Positions 31,786 to 41,244 of a stretch of DNA of 64,000 nt are shown here, in pieces; position 1 is the first letter of the stretch, and every line of letters starts with the position of its first letter. This DNA comes from Leifsonia sp. Leaf264 (GTDB lineage Bacteria; Actinomycetota; Actinomycetes; Actinomycetales; Microbacteriaceae): contig NZ_LMMR01000004.1 in the NCBI RefSeq assembly GCF_001422325.1, positions 628,208 to 692,207 on the forward strand, given 5' to 3'. A model generated the notes under the pieces. The model was not told where the DNA came from and did not search any database. It was given only the letters and a program-made list of their open reading frames with translations. The translations under genes and the position numbers were made by a program.

Positions 31786-32454
31786 ATGCCCGCCAGGATC
31801 AATCCGAGCATCCTCTCCGCCGACTTCGCCAACCTCGAGAGCGAGCTCGGCCGCATCCGGAATGCGGATGCAGTGCACGTCGACATCATGGACAACCACT
31901 TCGTGCCGAACCTCACCTTCGGCCTCCAGATGGCCACGCGACTGCAGGAGGTGTCTCCGCTCCCACTCGACGTGCATCTCATGATCGACGACCCCGATCG
32001 GTGGGCCCCCGGCTATGCCGAGGCCGGTGCGTTCTCGGTCACCTTCCACGCCGAGGCCGCCCGCGAACCCGTCGCCATCGCCCGCGCCCTGCGTGAGCGC
32101 GGCGCCAGAGCTGGTCTCGCGCTCAAGCCGGGCACTCCGGTCGAGCCCTACCTCGAGATGCTGCACGAGTTCGACCAGATCCTGGTGATGACGGTCGAGC
32201 CCGGGTTCGGCGGCCAGAGCTTCATGCCGTCGACCATGCCCAAGCTCAGTCGTCTCGCGGATGCCGTCAGTCGCACCGGCGCCGACGTCTGGCTGCAGGT
32301 CGACGGCGGCATCACGGCCGAGACGATCCTGATCGCCGCCGAGGCCGGTGCCGACACCTTCGTGGCCGGCTCGGCCGTCTTCAACGCCGCCGTCCCCGAC
32401 GACGAGATCGTCTCCCTTCGTGCCGCCGCGGCGTCACACGTGCACAGGCACTAG
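31786..32454 (+). CDS. rpe: Ribulose-phosphate 3-epimerase
   Basis: A 222-residue TIM-barrel metal-dependent epimerase interconverting ribulose-5-P and xylulose-5-P in the pentose phosphate pathway. [28 protein letters not shown] (metal His31 and Asp33), [12 protein letters not shown] and QVDGGIT are the signatures. It would also supply xylulose-5-P to the phosphoketolase encoded at 48901. The short spacing from a TAGATT box points to leaderless expression. Confidence 0.96.
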   Translation: MPARINPSILSADFANLESELGRIRNADAVHVDIMDNHFVPNLTFGLQMATRLQEVSPLPLDVHLMIDDPDRWAPGYAEAGAFSVTFHAEAAREPVAIARALRERGARAGLALKPGTPVEPYLEMLHEFDQILVMTVEPGFGGQSFMPSTMPKLSRLADAVSRTGADVWLQVDGGITAETILIAAEAGADTFVAGSAVFNAAVPDDEIVSLRAAAASHVHRH

Positions 32455-32455
32455 T

Positions 32456-32461
32456 ACCGTG
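32456..32461 (+). promoter_or_regulatory. -10 box of leaderless hisE
   Basis: TACCGT ends 6 bases before GTG 32468. It is the reason GTG 32468 is preferred over GTG 32459. Confidence 0.4.
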
Positions 32462-32467
32462 GATGCC

Positions 32468-32731
32468 GTGAAGACTTTCGACGAACTGTTCGCCGAGCTC
32501 TCGACGAAGGCGCAGACGCGCCCCGAGGGCTCCGGCACCGTGCGCGAGCTCGACGCCGGCGTGCACGCCATCGGCAAGAAGATCGTCGAGGAGGCCGCCG
32601 AGGTCTGGATGGCCGCCGAGTACCAGTCCGACGAGGAGACCGCCGAGGAGATCTCACAGCTGGTCTACCACCTCCAGGTGCTCATGGTCGCGAAGGGTCT
32701 GACACCGGCCGACGTGTACCGACATCTGTGA
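32468..32731 (+). CDS. hisE: Phosphoribosyl-ATP pyrophosphatase
   Basis: An 87-residue all-alpha enzyme hydrolysing PR-ATP to PR-AMP, second step of histidine synthesis. [16 protein letters not shown] and [14 protein letters not shown] are the MazG-like metal-binding helices. Here HisE and HisI are separate proteins, as in mycobacteria, not a fused HisIE. It precedes hisG by 60 bases. Confidence 0.95.
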   Translation: MKTFDELFAELSTKAQTRPEGSGTVRELDAGVHAIGKKIVEEAAEVWMAAEYQSDEETAEEISQLVYHLQVLMVAKGLTPADVYRHL

Positions 32732-32791
32732 ACGCGAGTTCGCCAGATGTCCCTACCCGTATCGCCTGACCCATCGGAAGACCCCATCACC

Positions 32792-33631
32792 ATGCTGAGA
32801 ATCGCAGTGCCCAACAAGGGCTCGCTGTCGGAGACCGCCGCCGACATGCTGTCCGAGGCCGGCTACGCCGGTCGTCGCGACGCCAAGGAACTCCACATCG
32901 TCGACGAGCGCAACGGCGTCGAGTTCTTCTACCTCCGTCCGCGTGACATCGCCACCTACGTCGGATCCGGAGCCCTCGACGTGGGCATCACCGGTCGCGA
33001 CCTGCTGATCGACTCCGGTTCGTCGGCGACGGAGACGGCCGAACTCGAGTTCGCGCGTTCCACCTTCCGCTTCGCCGGACCCGCCGAGCACTTCACCGAA
33101 CTCGGCGACCTCGATGGCGTGCGCATCGCCACCAGCTACCCGATCCTGGTGGGCGAGTTCCTCGAGCGCCACGGCATCTCGGCCAAGCTCGTCACTCTCG
33201 ACGGGGCCGTCGAATCCGCGGTGCGTCTCGGGGTGGCGGATGCCATCGCCGACGTCGTCGAGACCGGCACGACCCTCCGGAAGGCCGGTCTCTCGGTCTT
33301 CGGTCCCGTCATCCTGGAATCGACGGCGGTGCTCATCAGCTCGCCGGATGAGAAGCCGGGAACTGCCACACTGCTCCGCCGCCTGCAGGGCGTGCTCGTG
33401 GCCCGCCGCTACGTGCTCATGGACTACGACGTTCCGGCGCGGCTGCTCGTGCAGGCCACGGCGCTGGCCCCGGGCTTCGAGTCGCCGACCATCTCACCGC
33501 TGCACGATCCGGACTGGGTCGCCGTGCGCGTGATGATCCCGCGCGATGACACCAACAACGTGATGGACGCGCTCTACGAGCTCGGCGCTCGCGCCATCCT
33601 CGTCACGACGATCCACGCCGCACGTCTTTAG
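32792..33631 (+). CDS. hisG: ATP phosphoribosyltransferase, long form
   Basis: A 279-residue HisG_L that joins ATP and PRPP, the committed step of histidine synthesis. It has [16 protein letters not shown], the PRPP-binding segment [19 protein letters not shown] and a C-terminal ACT-like regulatory domain (about residues 205-279) that mediates histidine feedback inhibition in this class. ATG 32792 follows GGAAG at a rather long spacing. An in-frame ATG at 32747 would add 15 non-conserved residues and is rejected. Confidence 0.95.
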   Translation: MLRIAVPNKGSLSETAADMLSEAGYAGRRDAKELHIVDERNGVEFFYLRPRDIATYVGSGALDVGITGRDLLIDSGSSATETAELEFARSTFRFAGPAEHFTELGDLDGVRIATSYPILVGEFLERHGISAKLVTLDGAVESAVRLGVADAIADVVETGTTLRKAGLSVFGPVILESTAVLISSPDEKPGTATLLRRLQGVLVARRYVLMDYDVPARLLVQATALAPGFESPTISPLHDPDWVAVRVMIPRDDTNNVMDALYELGARAILVTTIHAARL

Positions 33632-33641
33632 GGGCCCGGCC

Positions 33642-34406
33642 ATGTCACTCTCCGTGCGCGTCATCCCGTGCCTCGACGTGGCCGCCGGCCGTGTCGTCAA
33701 GGGCGTCAACTTCCTGAACCTGCGCGATGCCGGCGATCCCGTCGAGCTCGCGCGCACCTACTACGAGCAGGGTGCCGACGAGATCACCTTCCTCGACGTC
33801 ACTGCCACGGTGGACGACAGGTCGACGACCTACGACATCGTCGAGCGCACGGCGGAACAGGTCTTCATCCCGCTCACCGTGGGCGGCGGGGTGCGCAGCA
33901 CCGATGACGTCGCGCGTCTGCTCGCCTGCGGGGCCGACAAGATCGGCGTGAACAGCGCCGCCATCCGTCGCCCCGAACTGATCGGCGAGATCGCCGACCG
34001 CTTCGGAGCCCAGGTGCTCGTCCTCTCGCTCGACGTGAAGCGCAGCTCCGTGACGCCGTCGGGATTCGTCGTCACCACTCACGGCGGTCGCACCGAGACC
34101 GAGCTCGACGCCCTCGAGTGGGCGCAGCGCGCCATCGAGCTCGGCGCCGGCGAGCTGCTGGTCAACTCCATCGACGCCGACGGAACGAAGCAGGGCTTCG
34201 ACCTCGAGCTGGTGCGGGCCATGCGCTCCCTCAGCAGCGTTCCGGTCATCGCCTCCGGGGGAGCCGGCGCGTTGGAGCACTTCGCCCCGGCGATCGAGGC
34301 CGGGGCGGATGCCGTGCTCGCCGCGAGCGTCTTCCACGACGGCCTCCTCACCGTCGGCCAGGTCAAGCAGGAACTCGCACGAGAGGGAGTGGTGGTTCGC
34401 ACATGA
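33642..34406 (+). CDS. hisF: Imidazole glycerol phosphate synthase, cyclase subunit
   Basis: A 254-residue TIM barrel that closes the imidazole ring with ammonia from HisH. Catalytic Asp12 ([15 protein letters not shown]) and Asp131 (LSLDVKRS) are present, with the phosphate loops VGGGVRS and [11 protein letters not shown]. hisH, hisA, hisB, hisC and hisD are not in this window. Its stop overlaps hisI (ATGA). Confidence 0.96.
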   Translation: MSLSVRVIPCLDVAAGRVVKGVNFLNLRDAGDPVELARTYYEQGADEITFLDVTATVDDRSTTYDIVERTAEQVFIPLTVGGGVRSTDDVARLLACGADKIGVNSAAIRRPELIGEIADRFGAQVLVLSLDVKRSSVTPSGFVVTTHGGRTETELDALEWAQRAIELGAGELLVNSIDADGTKQGFDLELVRAMRSLSSVPVIASGGAGALEHFAPAIEAGADAVLAASVFHDGLLTVGQVKQELAREGVVVRT

Positions 34407-34801
34407 GCACGACAGACCGAAGCAGCGACGTCGACGCGATCCTCGCCCGCACGACATTCGGCACCGACGGCCTGCTGCCGGCCGTCATCCAGCAGTGGGA
34501 CAGTCGCGAGGTGCTCATGCTCGGCTGGATGGACGCCGAGGCGCTGCGCCGTACCCTCACCGAGGGTCGGGTCACCTTCTGGTCGCGCTCGCGCCAGGAG
34601 TACTGGCGCAAGGGCGACACCTCCGGCCACGCCCAGTACGTGCGCGGTGCCGCCCTCGACTGCGACGCCGACACGCTGCTCGTGCAGGTGGAGCAGATCG
34701 GTGCCGCCTGCCACACGGGCGAGCACAGCTGCTTCGACGTCGACCCGCTGCGTCCGGTGACGGCATCCGCGCCGGTGAACGAGAACCCGGAGGCATCATG
34801 A
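34403..34801 (+). CDS. hisI: Phosphoribosyl-AMP cyclohydrolase
   Basis: A 132-residue zinc enzyme opening the adenine ring of PR-AMP, step three of histidine synthesis. [35 protein letters not shown] and the metal cysteines in DCDADTLL and [10 protein letters not shown] are diagnostic. ATG 34403 overlaps the hisF stop, and its own stop overlaps trpE, so the his and trp genes form one coupled run. Confidence 0.96.
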   Translation: MSTTDRSSDVDAILARTTFGTDGLLPAVIQQWDSREVLMLGWMDAEALRRTLTEGRVTFWSRSRQEYWRKGDTSGHAQYVRGAALDCDADTLLVQVEQIGAACHTGEHSCFDVDPLRPVTASAPVNENPEAS

Positions 34802-36330
34802 CCGGCTCCACGGCCACGACCACCCGTGAGGACTTCGACGCCCTCACGGCAGACCACCGCGTCATCCCGGTCATCCGCGAGCTGTTCGCCGACGCCGAGT
34901 CGCCCGTCGCCATCTACCGCAAGCTCACTGGCGGACGCCCGGGCAGCTTCCTGCTGGAGTCGGCCGAGCAGGGAGGCATCTGGTCGCGGTACTCCTTCGT
35001 CGGGGTGAACTCCTTCGGCGTCCTGACCCAGGACGGCGATGACGTGCGCTGGATCGACGCCTCCGAGACGGCCGAACGCATCCTCGGCGATGTCTCGGGC
35101 CTCGCCCCGCTGGAGGTGCTCGGCCAGGTCTACACGCGCTGGCAGACGGCACCGGTCGACGGCCACCCGCCGCTCACCGGCGGCCTCGTCGGCTTCATCG
35201 GCTGGGAGGCCGTGCGCCAGCTCGAGCACCTGCCGAACCGCCCACCGGCCGATTTCGAGGTTCCCGGCCAGGCCTTCGCCTTCGTCGCCGACCTCGTCGT
35301 GCTCGACCACCGCTTCGGCACGGTCTCGCTGATCGCGAGCGTGCTGAACGACGGCGAGACGACGACGGATGCGGCCTGGTCCGACGCGCAGGCCCGCCTC
35401 GACGCCCTCCAGGTCGCCCTTGCGGCCCCATCGGAGCCCGCGCTCGCCCTCGTCGACCTGTCGACGCCGGCGCACCCGCAGCACAGGGTGCCCCGTGCGG
35501 ACTACGAGGACGCCGTGGAGAAGTCGAAGCACTACGTGCGCGAGGGCGACGTCTTCCAGGTGGTCGTCTCGCAGCGCTTCGATCACCCGGCCGAGGCTCA
35601 CCCCCTCGACGTCTACAGGGTGCTCCGCAGCCTGAACCCGAGCCCGTACATGTACCTGCTCAGCCTCGAGAGCGCCGCAGGGGACCCGTACTGGATCGTG
35701 GGCTCATCGCCCGAGTCGCTGGTCAAGGTGCAGGACGGCCGCACGTTCACGCATCCGATCGCCGGATCCCGCCCGCGAGGCGCGAACCCCGAGGAGGACG
35801 CCGACCTCGAGAAGGAACTGCTGGCCGATGCCAAGGAGCGCGCCGAGCACCTCATGCTCGTCGACCTCGCCCGCAACGACCTCTCGAGGGTGTGCACGGC
35901 CGGCACCGTGGAGGTGACCGAGTTCATGCGCGTCGAGCGCTTCAGCCACATCATGCACATCGTGTCCTCCGTCGAGGGCGATCTGGCGCCCGGGAAGACG
36001 GCGATCGACGCCTTCCGCGCCACATTCCCCGCCGGAACCCTGTCCGGAGCTCCCAAGCCCCGCGCGCTCGAGATCATCGATGAGTTGGAGCCGGCCCAGC
36101 GCGGTGTCTACGGCGGGGTGGTCGGCTACTTCGGCTTCGGCGGCGACGCCGATCTGGCCATCGCCATCCGCACGGCCGTCATTGCCGACGGTGTCGCCCA
36201 TGTCCAGGCCGGCGCGGGACTGGTCGCCGACTCCGACCCCGCGACGGAGTACGAGGAGTCGCGCAACAAGGCGGCCGCCCCGCTGCGTGCCGTGGCCATA
36301 GCCAACGCCATGACCCGGGTGTCGCAGTGA
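34798..36330 (+). CDS. trpE: Anthranilate synthase component I
   Basis: A 510-residue chorismate-utilising enzyme that makes anthranilate with ammonia from TrpG. The N-terminal half carries the Trp feedback site (FLLESAEQGG). The catalytic half has the usual DPYWIVGSSPESLV, HPIAGSRPRG, LVDLARNDLSRV, FRATFPAGTLSGAPKPRAL and YGGVVGYFGF. PabB is the main alternative, but the LLES motif and the trp neighbours favour TrpE. trpG is not adjacent. Confidence 0.93.
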   Translation: MTGSTATTTREDFDALTADHRVIPVIRELFADAESPVAIYRKLTGGRPGSFLLESAEQGGIWSRYSFVGVNSFGVLTQDGDDVRWIDASETAERILGDVSGLAPLEVLGQVYTRWQTAPVDGHPPLTGGLVGFIGWEAVRQLEHLPNRPPADFEVPGQAFAFVADLVVLDHRFGTVSLIASVLNDGETTTDAAWSDAQARLDALQVALAAPSEPALALVDLSTPAHPQHRVPRADYEDAVEKSKHYVREGDVFQVVVSQRFDHPAEAHPLDVYRVLRSLNPSPYMYLLSLESAAGDPYWIVGSSPESLVKVQDGRTFTHPIAGSRPRGANPEEDADLEKELLADAKERAEHLMLVDLARNDLSRVCTAGTVEVTEFMRVERFSHIMHIVSSVEGDLAPGKTAIDAFRATFPAGTLSGAPKPRALEIIDELEPAQRGVYGGVVGYFGFGGDADLAIAIRTAVIADGVAHVQAGAGLVADSDPATEYEESRNKAAAPLRAVAIANAMTRVSQ

Positions 36331-36358
36331 GGCCGCGTCGCTCGGTGACGGGGTCCGC

Positions 36359-36976
36359 GTGATGCAGAAGCCCAAGTACAAGGTCATCCTCGTCGTGATC
36401 GTCGGGGCGGCTCTCGCGCTGCTCGCAGCGACCCAGCAGTGGTTCACCCTCACGGTGACCTCGGGCGCCGGTGGGAGCACCGAGCTCGCCGTCAGCGGCG
36501 CCGTCGCGGCACCGGCCCTCAGCGCCCTCGCCTTCGCCGCCCTCGCCCTGGCCGCGGCCTTGGCCATAGCCGGGCCGCTCATCCGGATCGTGCTGGGCGT
36601 GCTGGGCCTGCTGCTGGGCGGCAGCCTGATCCTCTCGACGGCGCTCGCCCTCGGCGACCCCGTCGCGGCGGGAGCATCCGTCGTCACCGCCGCGACAGGC
36701 GTGTCAGGGTCGGACTCCGTCCACGCCCTCGTGGGAGCGGTCTCGAGCACGGCCTGGCCCGTCGTGGCGCTCGTCGCCGGCATCGTCATCGTCATCGGCT
36801 CCCTCGGCGTGCTCGTCACCACCCGCCAGTGGCCGGGGTCGGCCCGCAAGTACCAGGCCGTGCGCCTCGAGGGCACCGAGGTGAGCGCGAAGGACCGTGC
36901 CGTCGACGAGTGGGACGAGCTCTCGCGCGGCGACGACCCGACGGCGGAGCCCGACGCCGGCCCCGCCACCCGATAG
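36359..36976 (+). CDS. Trp biosynthesis-associated membrane protein (TIGR02234-like)
   Basis: A 205-residue protein with four predicted membrane helices (about 8-25, 47-70, 73-98 and 127-155) and an acidic cytoplasmic tail. A short external loop with QQWFTL follows helix one, and [13 protein letters not shown] follows the last. This layout and its place right after trpE match the actinobacterial Trp-associated membrane protein family, whose function is not known. The start may be GTG 36359 or ATG 36362. Confidence 0.8.
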   Translation: MMQKPKYKVILVVIVGAALALLAATQQWFTLTVTSGAGGSTELAVSGAVAAPALSALAFAALALAAALAIAGPLIRIVLGVLGLLLGGSLILSTALALGDPVAAGASVVTAATGVSGSDSVHALVGAVSSTAWPVVALVAGIVIVIGSLGVLVTTRQWPGSARKYQAVRLEGTEVSAKDRAVDEWDELSRGDDPTAEPDAGPATR

Positions 36977-36979
36977 ACT
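36974..36979 (+). promoter_or_regulatory. Candidate internal trp promoter -10 (TAGACT)
   Basis: TAGACT overlaps the stop codon region of the preceding gene and would start a transcript near 36986, upstream of a good GAGGAG site. No -35 is evident. Confidence 0.4.
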
Positions 36980-37011
36980 TCCAGCGCACCCCAACCCCTG
37001 CGAGGAGAACC

Positions 37012-37242
37012 ATGAGTACAGAGACTGTCGAACCCGGACACGGACATTCGCCGGCCGCCTGGACCGCTGTCATCATCATGCTGGTCGCCTTCACCATCGG
37101 CACTATCGCCTTCTTCTTCGAGGCCGTCTGGGTTGTCTGGGCCTCCGTCGTGCTCCTCGTGATCGGTGCCATCGTCGGCTGGGTCCTCGCCCGCGCCGGC
37201 TACGGCGTCGGCGGCTCGAAGACCACGGTGAGAGAACACTGA
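37012..37242 (+). CDS. HGxxPAAW family small membrane protein
   Basis: A 76-residue protein named for its N-terminal motif, here HGHSPAAW at residues 10-17. Two hydrophobic helices follow (about 18-39 and 42-64) and a short tail. GAGGAGAACC precedes ATG 37012. The family is restricted to actinobacteria and commonly found in trp operons, with no known function. Its stop appears to overlap the trpC start as CTGA. Confidence 0.85.
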   Translation: MSTETVEPGHGHSPAAWTAVIIMLVAFTIGTIAFFFEAVWVVWASVVLLVIGAIVGWVLARAGYGVGGSKTTVREH

Positions 37243-38014
37243 ACCTGCTGACCGCTCTGACGAGCGGATCGATCGAGGATTCCGAACGGCGCCGCGGCGA
37301 ACTGCCGCTGGCCGTCGTGGAGCAGGCCGCCCTCGCGCGAACGCCTGCGCTCGACGTCGCCGCTGCTCTCGCCCCGACGGATGCCGTCCGCATCATCGCC
37401 GAGGTAAAACGAGCGAGCCCCTCACGTGGCTCGCTCGCCGCCATCGCCGATCCCGCTGCCCTGGCGCTGTCGTACGAGCGCGGCGGAGCCTCGGCCATCA
37501 GCGTGCTGACCGAGGAGCGCCGCTTCGGCGGATCGCTCGCCGATCTCGAGGCCGTGCGCGCCGCCGTCCGCATCCCCGTGCTCCGCAAGGACTTCATCGG
37601 CACCGCCTACCAGGTGTTCGAGGCGCGTGCCGCCGGCGCCGACCTCGTGCTGCTCATCGTGGCCGCGCTCGACCAGCCGGTGCTCGCCGAACTGCACGCC
37701 CTCATCGGCGAGCTCGGCATGATGGCGCTCGTCGAGACGCACAGCGCCGATGAGCTCTCGCGGGCGATCGACCTCGGCGCCGGACTCATCGGGGTCAACG
37801 CCAGGGACCTCTCGACCTTCGAACTCGATCGCGACCTGTTCGGCCGGCTCGCCCCATCCATGCCCGACGGCGTCATCCGCGTCGCCGAATCCGCCGTCAA
37901 GACCGTCGACGATGTCGCGCACTACCGCGCCGCCGGCGCCGACGTCGTCCTCGTCGGCGAGGCTCTCGTCACCCACGGCGATCCGGAATCCACGCTCCAC
38001 GACTTCCTGCAGGT

Positions 38015-38018
<4 letters not shown>
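37239..38018 (+). CDS. trpC: Indole-3-glycerol phosphate synthase (apparent CTG start)
   Basis: A 259-residue TIM-barrel enzyme of tryptophan synthesis. [13 protein letters not shown] (Lys57), [33 protein letters not shown] and VAESAVKT are the active-site signatures. The reading frame has no ATG, GTG or TTG for more than 200 bases upstream of the conserved part. The best start is CTG 37239, which overlaps the previous stop (CTGA) with GTGAGAG upstream. The first in-frame GTG downstream would remove about 25 residues of the N-terminal helix. The next junction is GTGA with trpB. Confidence 0.88.
37410..37437 (+). other. Perfect 10-bp inverted repeat inside trpC
   Basis: CGAGCGAGCC (37410-37419) pairs perfectly with GGCTCGCTCG (37428-37437) around an 8-base loop. 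It sits right after the codons GTA AAA, which are rare in this window. It encodes part of the conserved [11 protein letters not shown] segment, so protein constraint explains some but not obviously all of the pairing. Confidence 0.5.
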
Positions 38019-39231
<1,213 letters not shown>

Positions 39232-39235
<4 letters not shown>

Positions 39236-40026
39236 CCACCAGCCCTGTGGCATCCGCGATCCGCACCCGCGTCGATGCCGGAAGCGGCGCCCTCGTCGGG
39301 TACCTGCCCGTTGGATTCCCGAGCCTCGGCGCATCGGTCGATGCCGCCGTCGCCCTCGTGGAGAACGGCGTCGACGTGCTCGAGATGGGCCTGCCGTACT
39401 CCGACCCCGTGATGGACGGCCCCGTCATCCAGGCGGCCACCCAGCGGGCGTTGGCCGACGGCTTCCGCCTGCGCGACGGGTTCACGGCGGTGAAGGCCAT
39501 CACCGAGCAGGTCTCGGCACCGGTGCTCATCATGACCTACTGGAACCCCGTCGTGCAGTACGGCGTCGACCGCTTCGCCGACGGCCTCGCCGCAGCCGGG
39601 GGAGCCGGACTCATCACGCCCGACCTGATCCCCGATGAGGCCGCGCCCTGGCTCAGCGCCTCGGAGCGCGCCGGTCTCGACAGGGTCTTCCTCGCTGCTC
39701 CCTCGTCGACGGATGCGCGGCTGCGCCAGGCCGTCGACGCCAGCCGCGGATTCGTCTATGCCGTCTCCACGATGGGCATCACCGGTGCCCGCGCCGACGT
39801 CGACGCCGCCGCGCGCACCCTCGTCGGCCGCCTGCGCGACGCCGGAGCCACCAGCACCTGCGTCGGCATCGGCATCTCCACGGCCGCCCAGGTGCGCGAA
39901 GTGCTCGAGTACGCCGACGGCGCCATCGTCGGTTCCGCCCTGGTCAAGGCCCTCGCCGAGGGCGGCATCGAGGCCGTCGGCACCCTGGCCGCCGAGCTGG
40001 CGAGCGGCACGCGGAATCCCGCATAG
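39232..40026 (+). CDS. trpA: Tryptophan synthase alpha chain
   Basis: A 264-residue TIM barrel cleaving indole-3-glycerol phosphate. Catalytic Glu51 and Asp62 lie in [25 protein letters not shown], the mobile loop with STMGITGAR and the phosphate site VGIGIST are present. It ends the trp run; lgt follows after 82 bases with its own candidate promoter. Confidence 0.96.
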
Positions 40027-40036
40027 TCCGCTGCGG

Positions 40037-40042
40037 TAAAGT
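40037..40042 (+). promoter_or_regulatory. Candidate lgt promoter -10 (TAAAGT)
   Basis: TAAAGT lies 10 bases after the trpA stop and would give a leader of about 60 bases before lgt. No -35 is clear. Confidence 0.4.
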
Positions 40043-40108
40043 GACCGAGCGGCGCGACCTCCTGCGGGAAGCGCGGCCGAGAGAACACAACGAAAGGTAC
40101 GTCGTCCG

Positions 40109-41128
40109 GTGTCTGCACCCCTGAGCATCCCCAGCCCCTCCTGGGATGGTTTCCAGATCCCGTTGGGGTTCACCACCCTGACGATCCACGCCTACGCGCT
40201 GTGCATCCTGGCCGGCATCATCGTCGCCACCATCTGGACCAGCCGCCGCCTCACCAAGCGCGGCGCCGAGCCCGGCATCGTGCTCGACATCGCCCTGTGG
40301 GCCGTCCCGCTCGGAATCATCGGAGCCAGGCTCTACCACGTGTTCACCCACCCGGGCGACTACTTCTACGCCGGCGCCAACATCTGGAACCCGTTCCAGC
40401 CCGGCTCCATCTGGGCCATCTGGGAGGGTGGCGGTGCCATCTTCGGCGCCCTCATCGGTGGCGCCATCGGTGTGCTGATCGCCTGCCGCATCACCGGCAT
40501 CCGCTTCCTCTCATTCGCCGACGCGCTGGCGCCCGGCCTGCTCGCCGCCCAGGCCCTCGGACGCCTCGGCAACTGGTTCAACCACGAGCTGTTCGGCCAG
40601 CCGACGACGATGCCGTGGGGCCTGGAGATCGAGTCGACCAACCCCGCCTGGCCTGCCGGCCTCCCGGAGGGAACCCTGTTCCAGCCGACGTTCCTCTACG
40701 AGATGCTGTGGAACATCCTCGGCATCATCGTCCTCGTCGTGTTCCTGGAGCGTCGCTTCACCATGCGCTGGGGAAAGGCCTTCGCCTTCTACCTCATCTG
40801 GTACGGTCTCGGCCGCTGGCCGCTGGAGACCATCCGCCTCGACCCGAGCGAGATCTTCCTCGGCGTGCGCGTCAACGTCTGGGCGGCATGGGGAGCCATC
40901 GTGCTCGGCCTCGTCATCCTCATCGTGCAGAACCGTCGCCACGTCGGGACGGAACTCTCGCCGTACGTCATCGGCCGGGAGTGGACCGCTCCGGAGGACA
41001 GCGACGAGTACGCCGACGACGCTGAGGTAGACTCGCAGGGAACCGATGAGATCGAGCCTGGCGATGATGCCTCTGTGATCGATTCGAGCGACGCCGGTGC
41101 CACAAGCACGACCGGCTCGCGCGCTTAG
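40109..41128 (+). CDS. lgt: Prolipoprotein diacylglyceryl transferase
   Basis: A 339-residue polytopic membrane enzyme that attaches diacylglycerol to the lipobox Cys of prolipoproteins. It has about seven helices, [15 protein letters not shown], the [12 protein letters not shown] segment and the signature [16 protein letters not shown]. About 50 C-terminal residues are acidic and Ser/Asp-rich (from [16 protein letters not shown]), a tail that E. coli Lgt lacks. GTG 40109 is preceded by GAAAGG at a long spacing of about 11 bases. Confidence 0.95.
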   Translation: MSAPLSIPSPSWDGFQIPLGFTTLTIHAYALCILAGIIVATIWTSRRLTKRGAEPGIVLDIALWAVPLGIIGARLYHVFTHPGDYFYAGANIWNPFQPGSIWAIWEGGGAIFGALIGGAIGVLIACRITGIRFLSFADALAPGLLAAQALGRLGNWFNHELFGQPTTMPWGLEIESTNPAWPAGLPEGTLFQPTFLYEMLWNILGIIVLVVFLERRFTMRWGKAFAFYLIWYGLGRWPLETIRLDPSEIFLGVRVNVWAAWGAIVLGLVILIVQNRRHVGTELSPYVIGREWTAPEDSDEYADDAEVDSQGTDEIEPGDDASVIDSSDAGATSTTGSRA

Positions 41129-41244
41129 GTCCGGGCAACCCCGCAGTCCTCTTCGCGGCAGGATCCCCACCGGGGACGTACGCGACTTGTTTCCTTTCGG
41201 GCCGACGTCGTCCCGCCTCCGATAGCTTCCTGAGGGCGGTTTCC

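Noticed and set aside
32747-32791. Upstream ATG 32747 as the hisG start
   Set aside because: It adds a Pro/Ser-rich stretch not found in HisG; the family starts at [10 protein letters not shown].
41129-41244. Riboswitch before gltB
   Set aside because: Only short hairpins such as CCCCaccGGGG are visible; no known glutamine or other aptamer motif could be matched.
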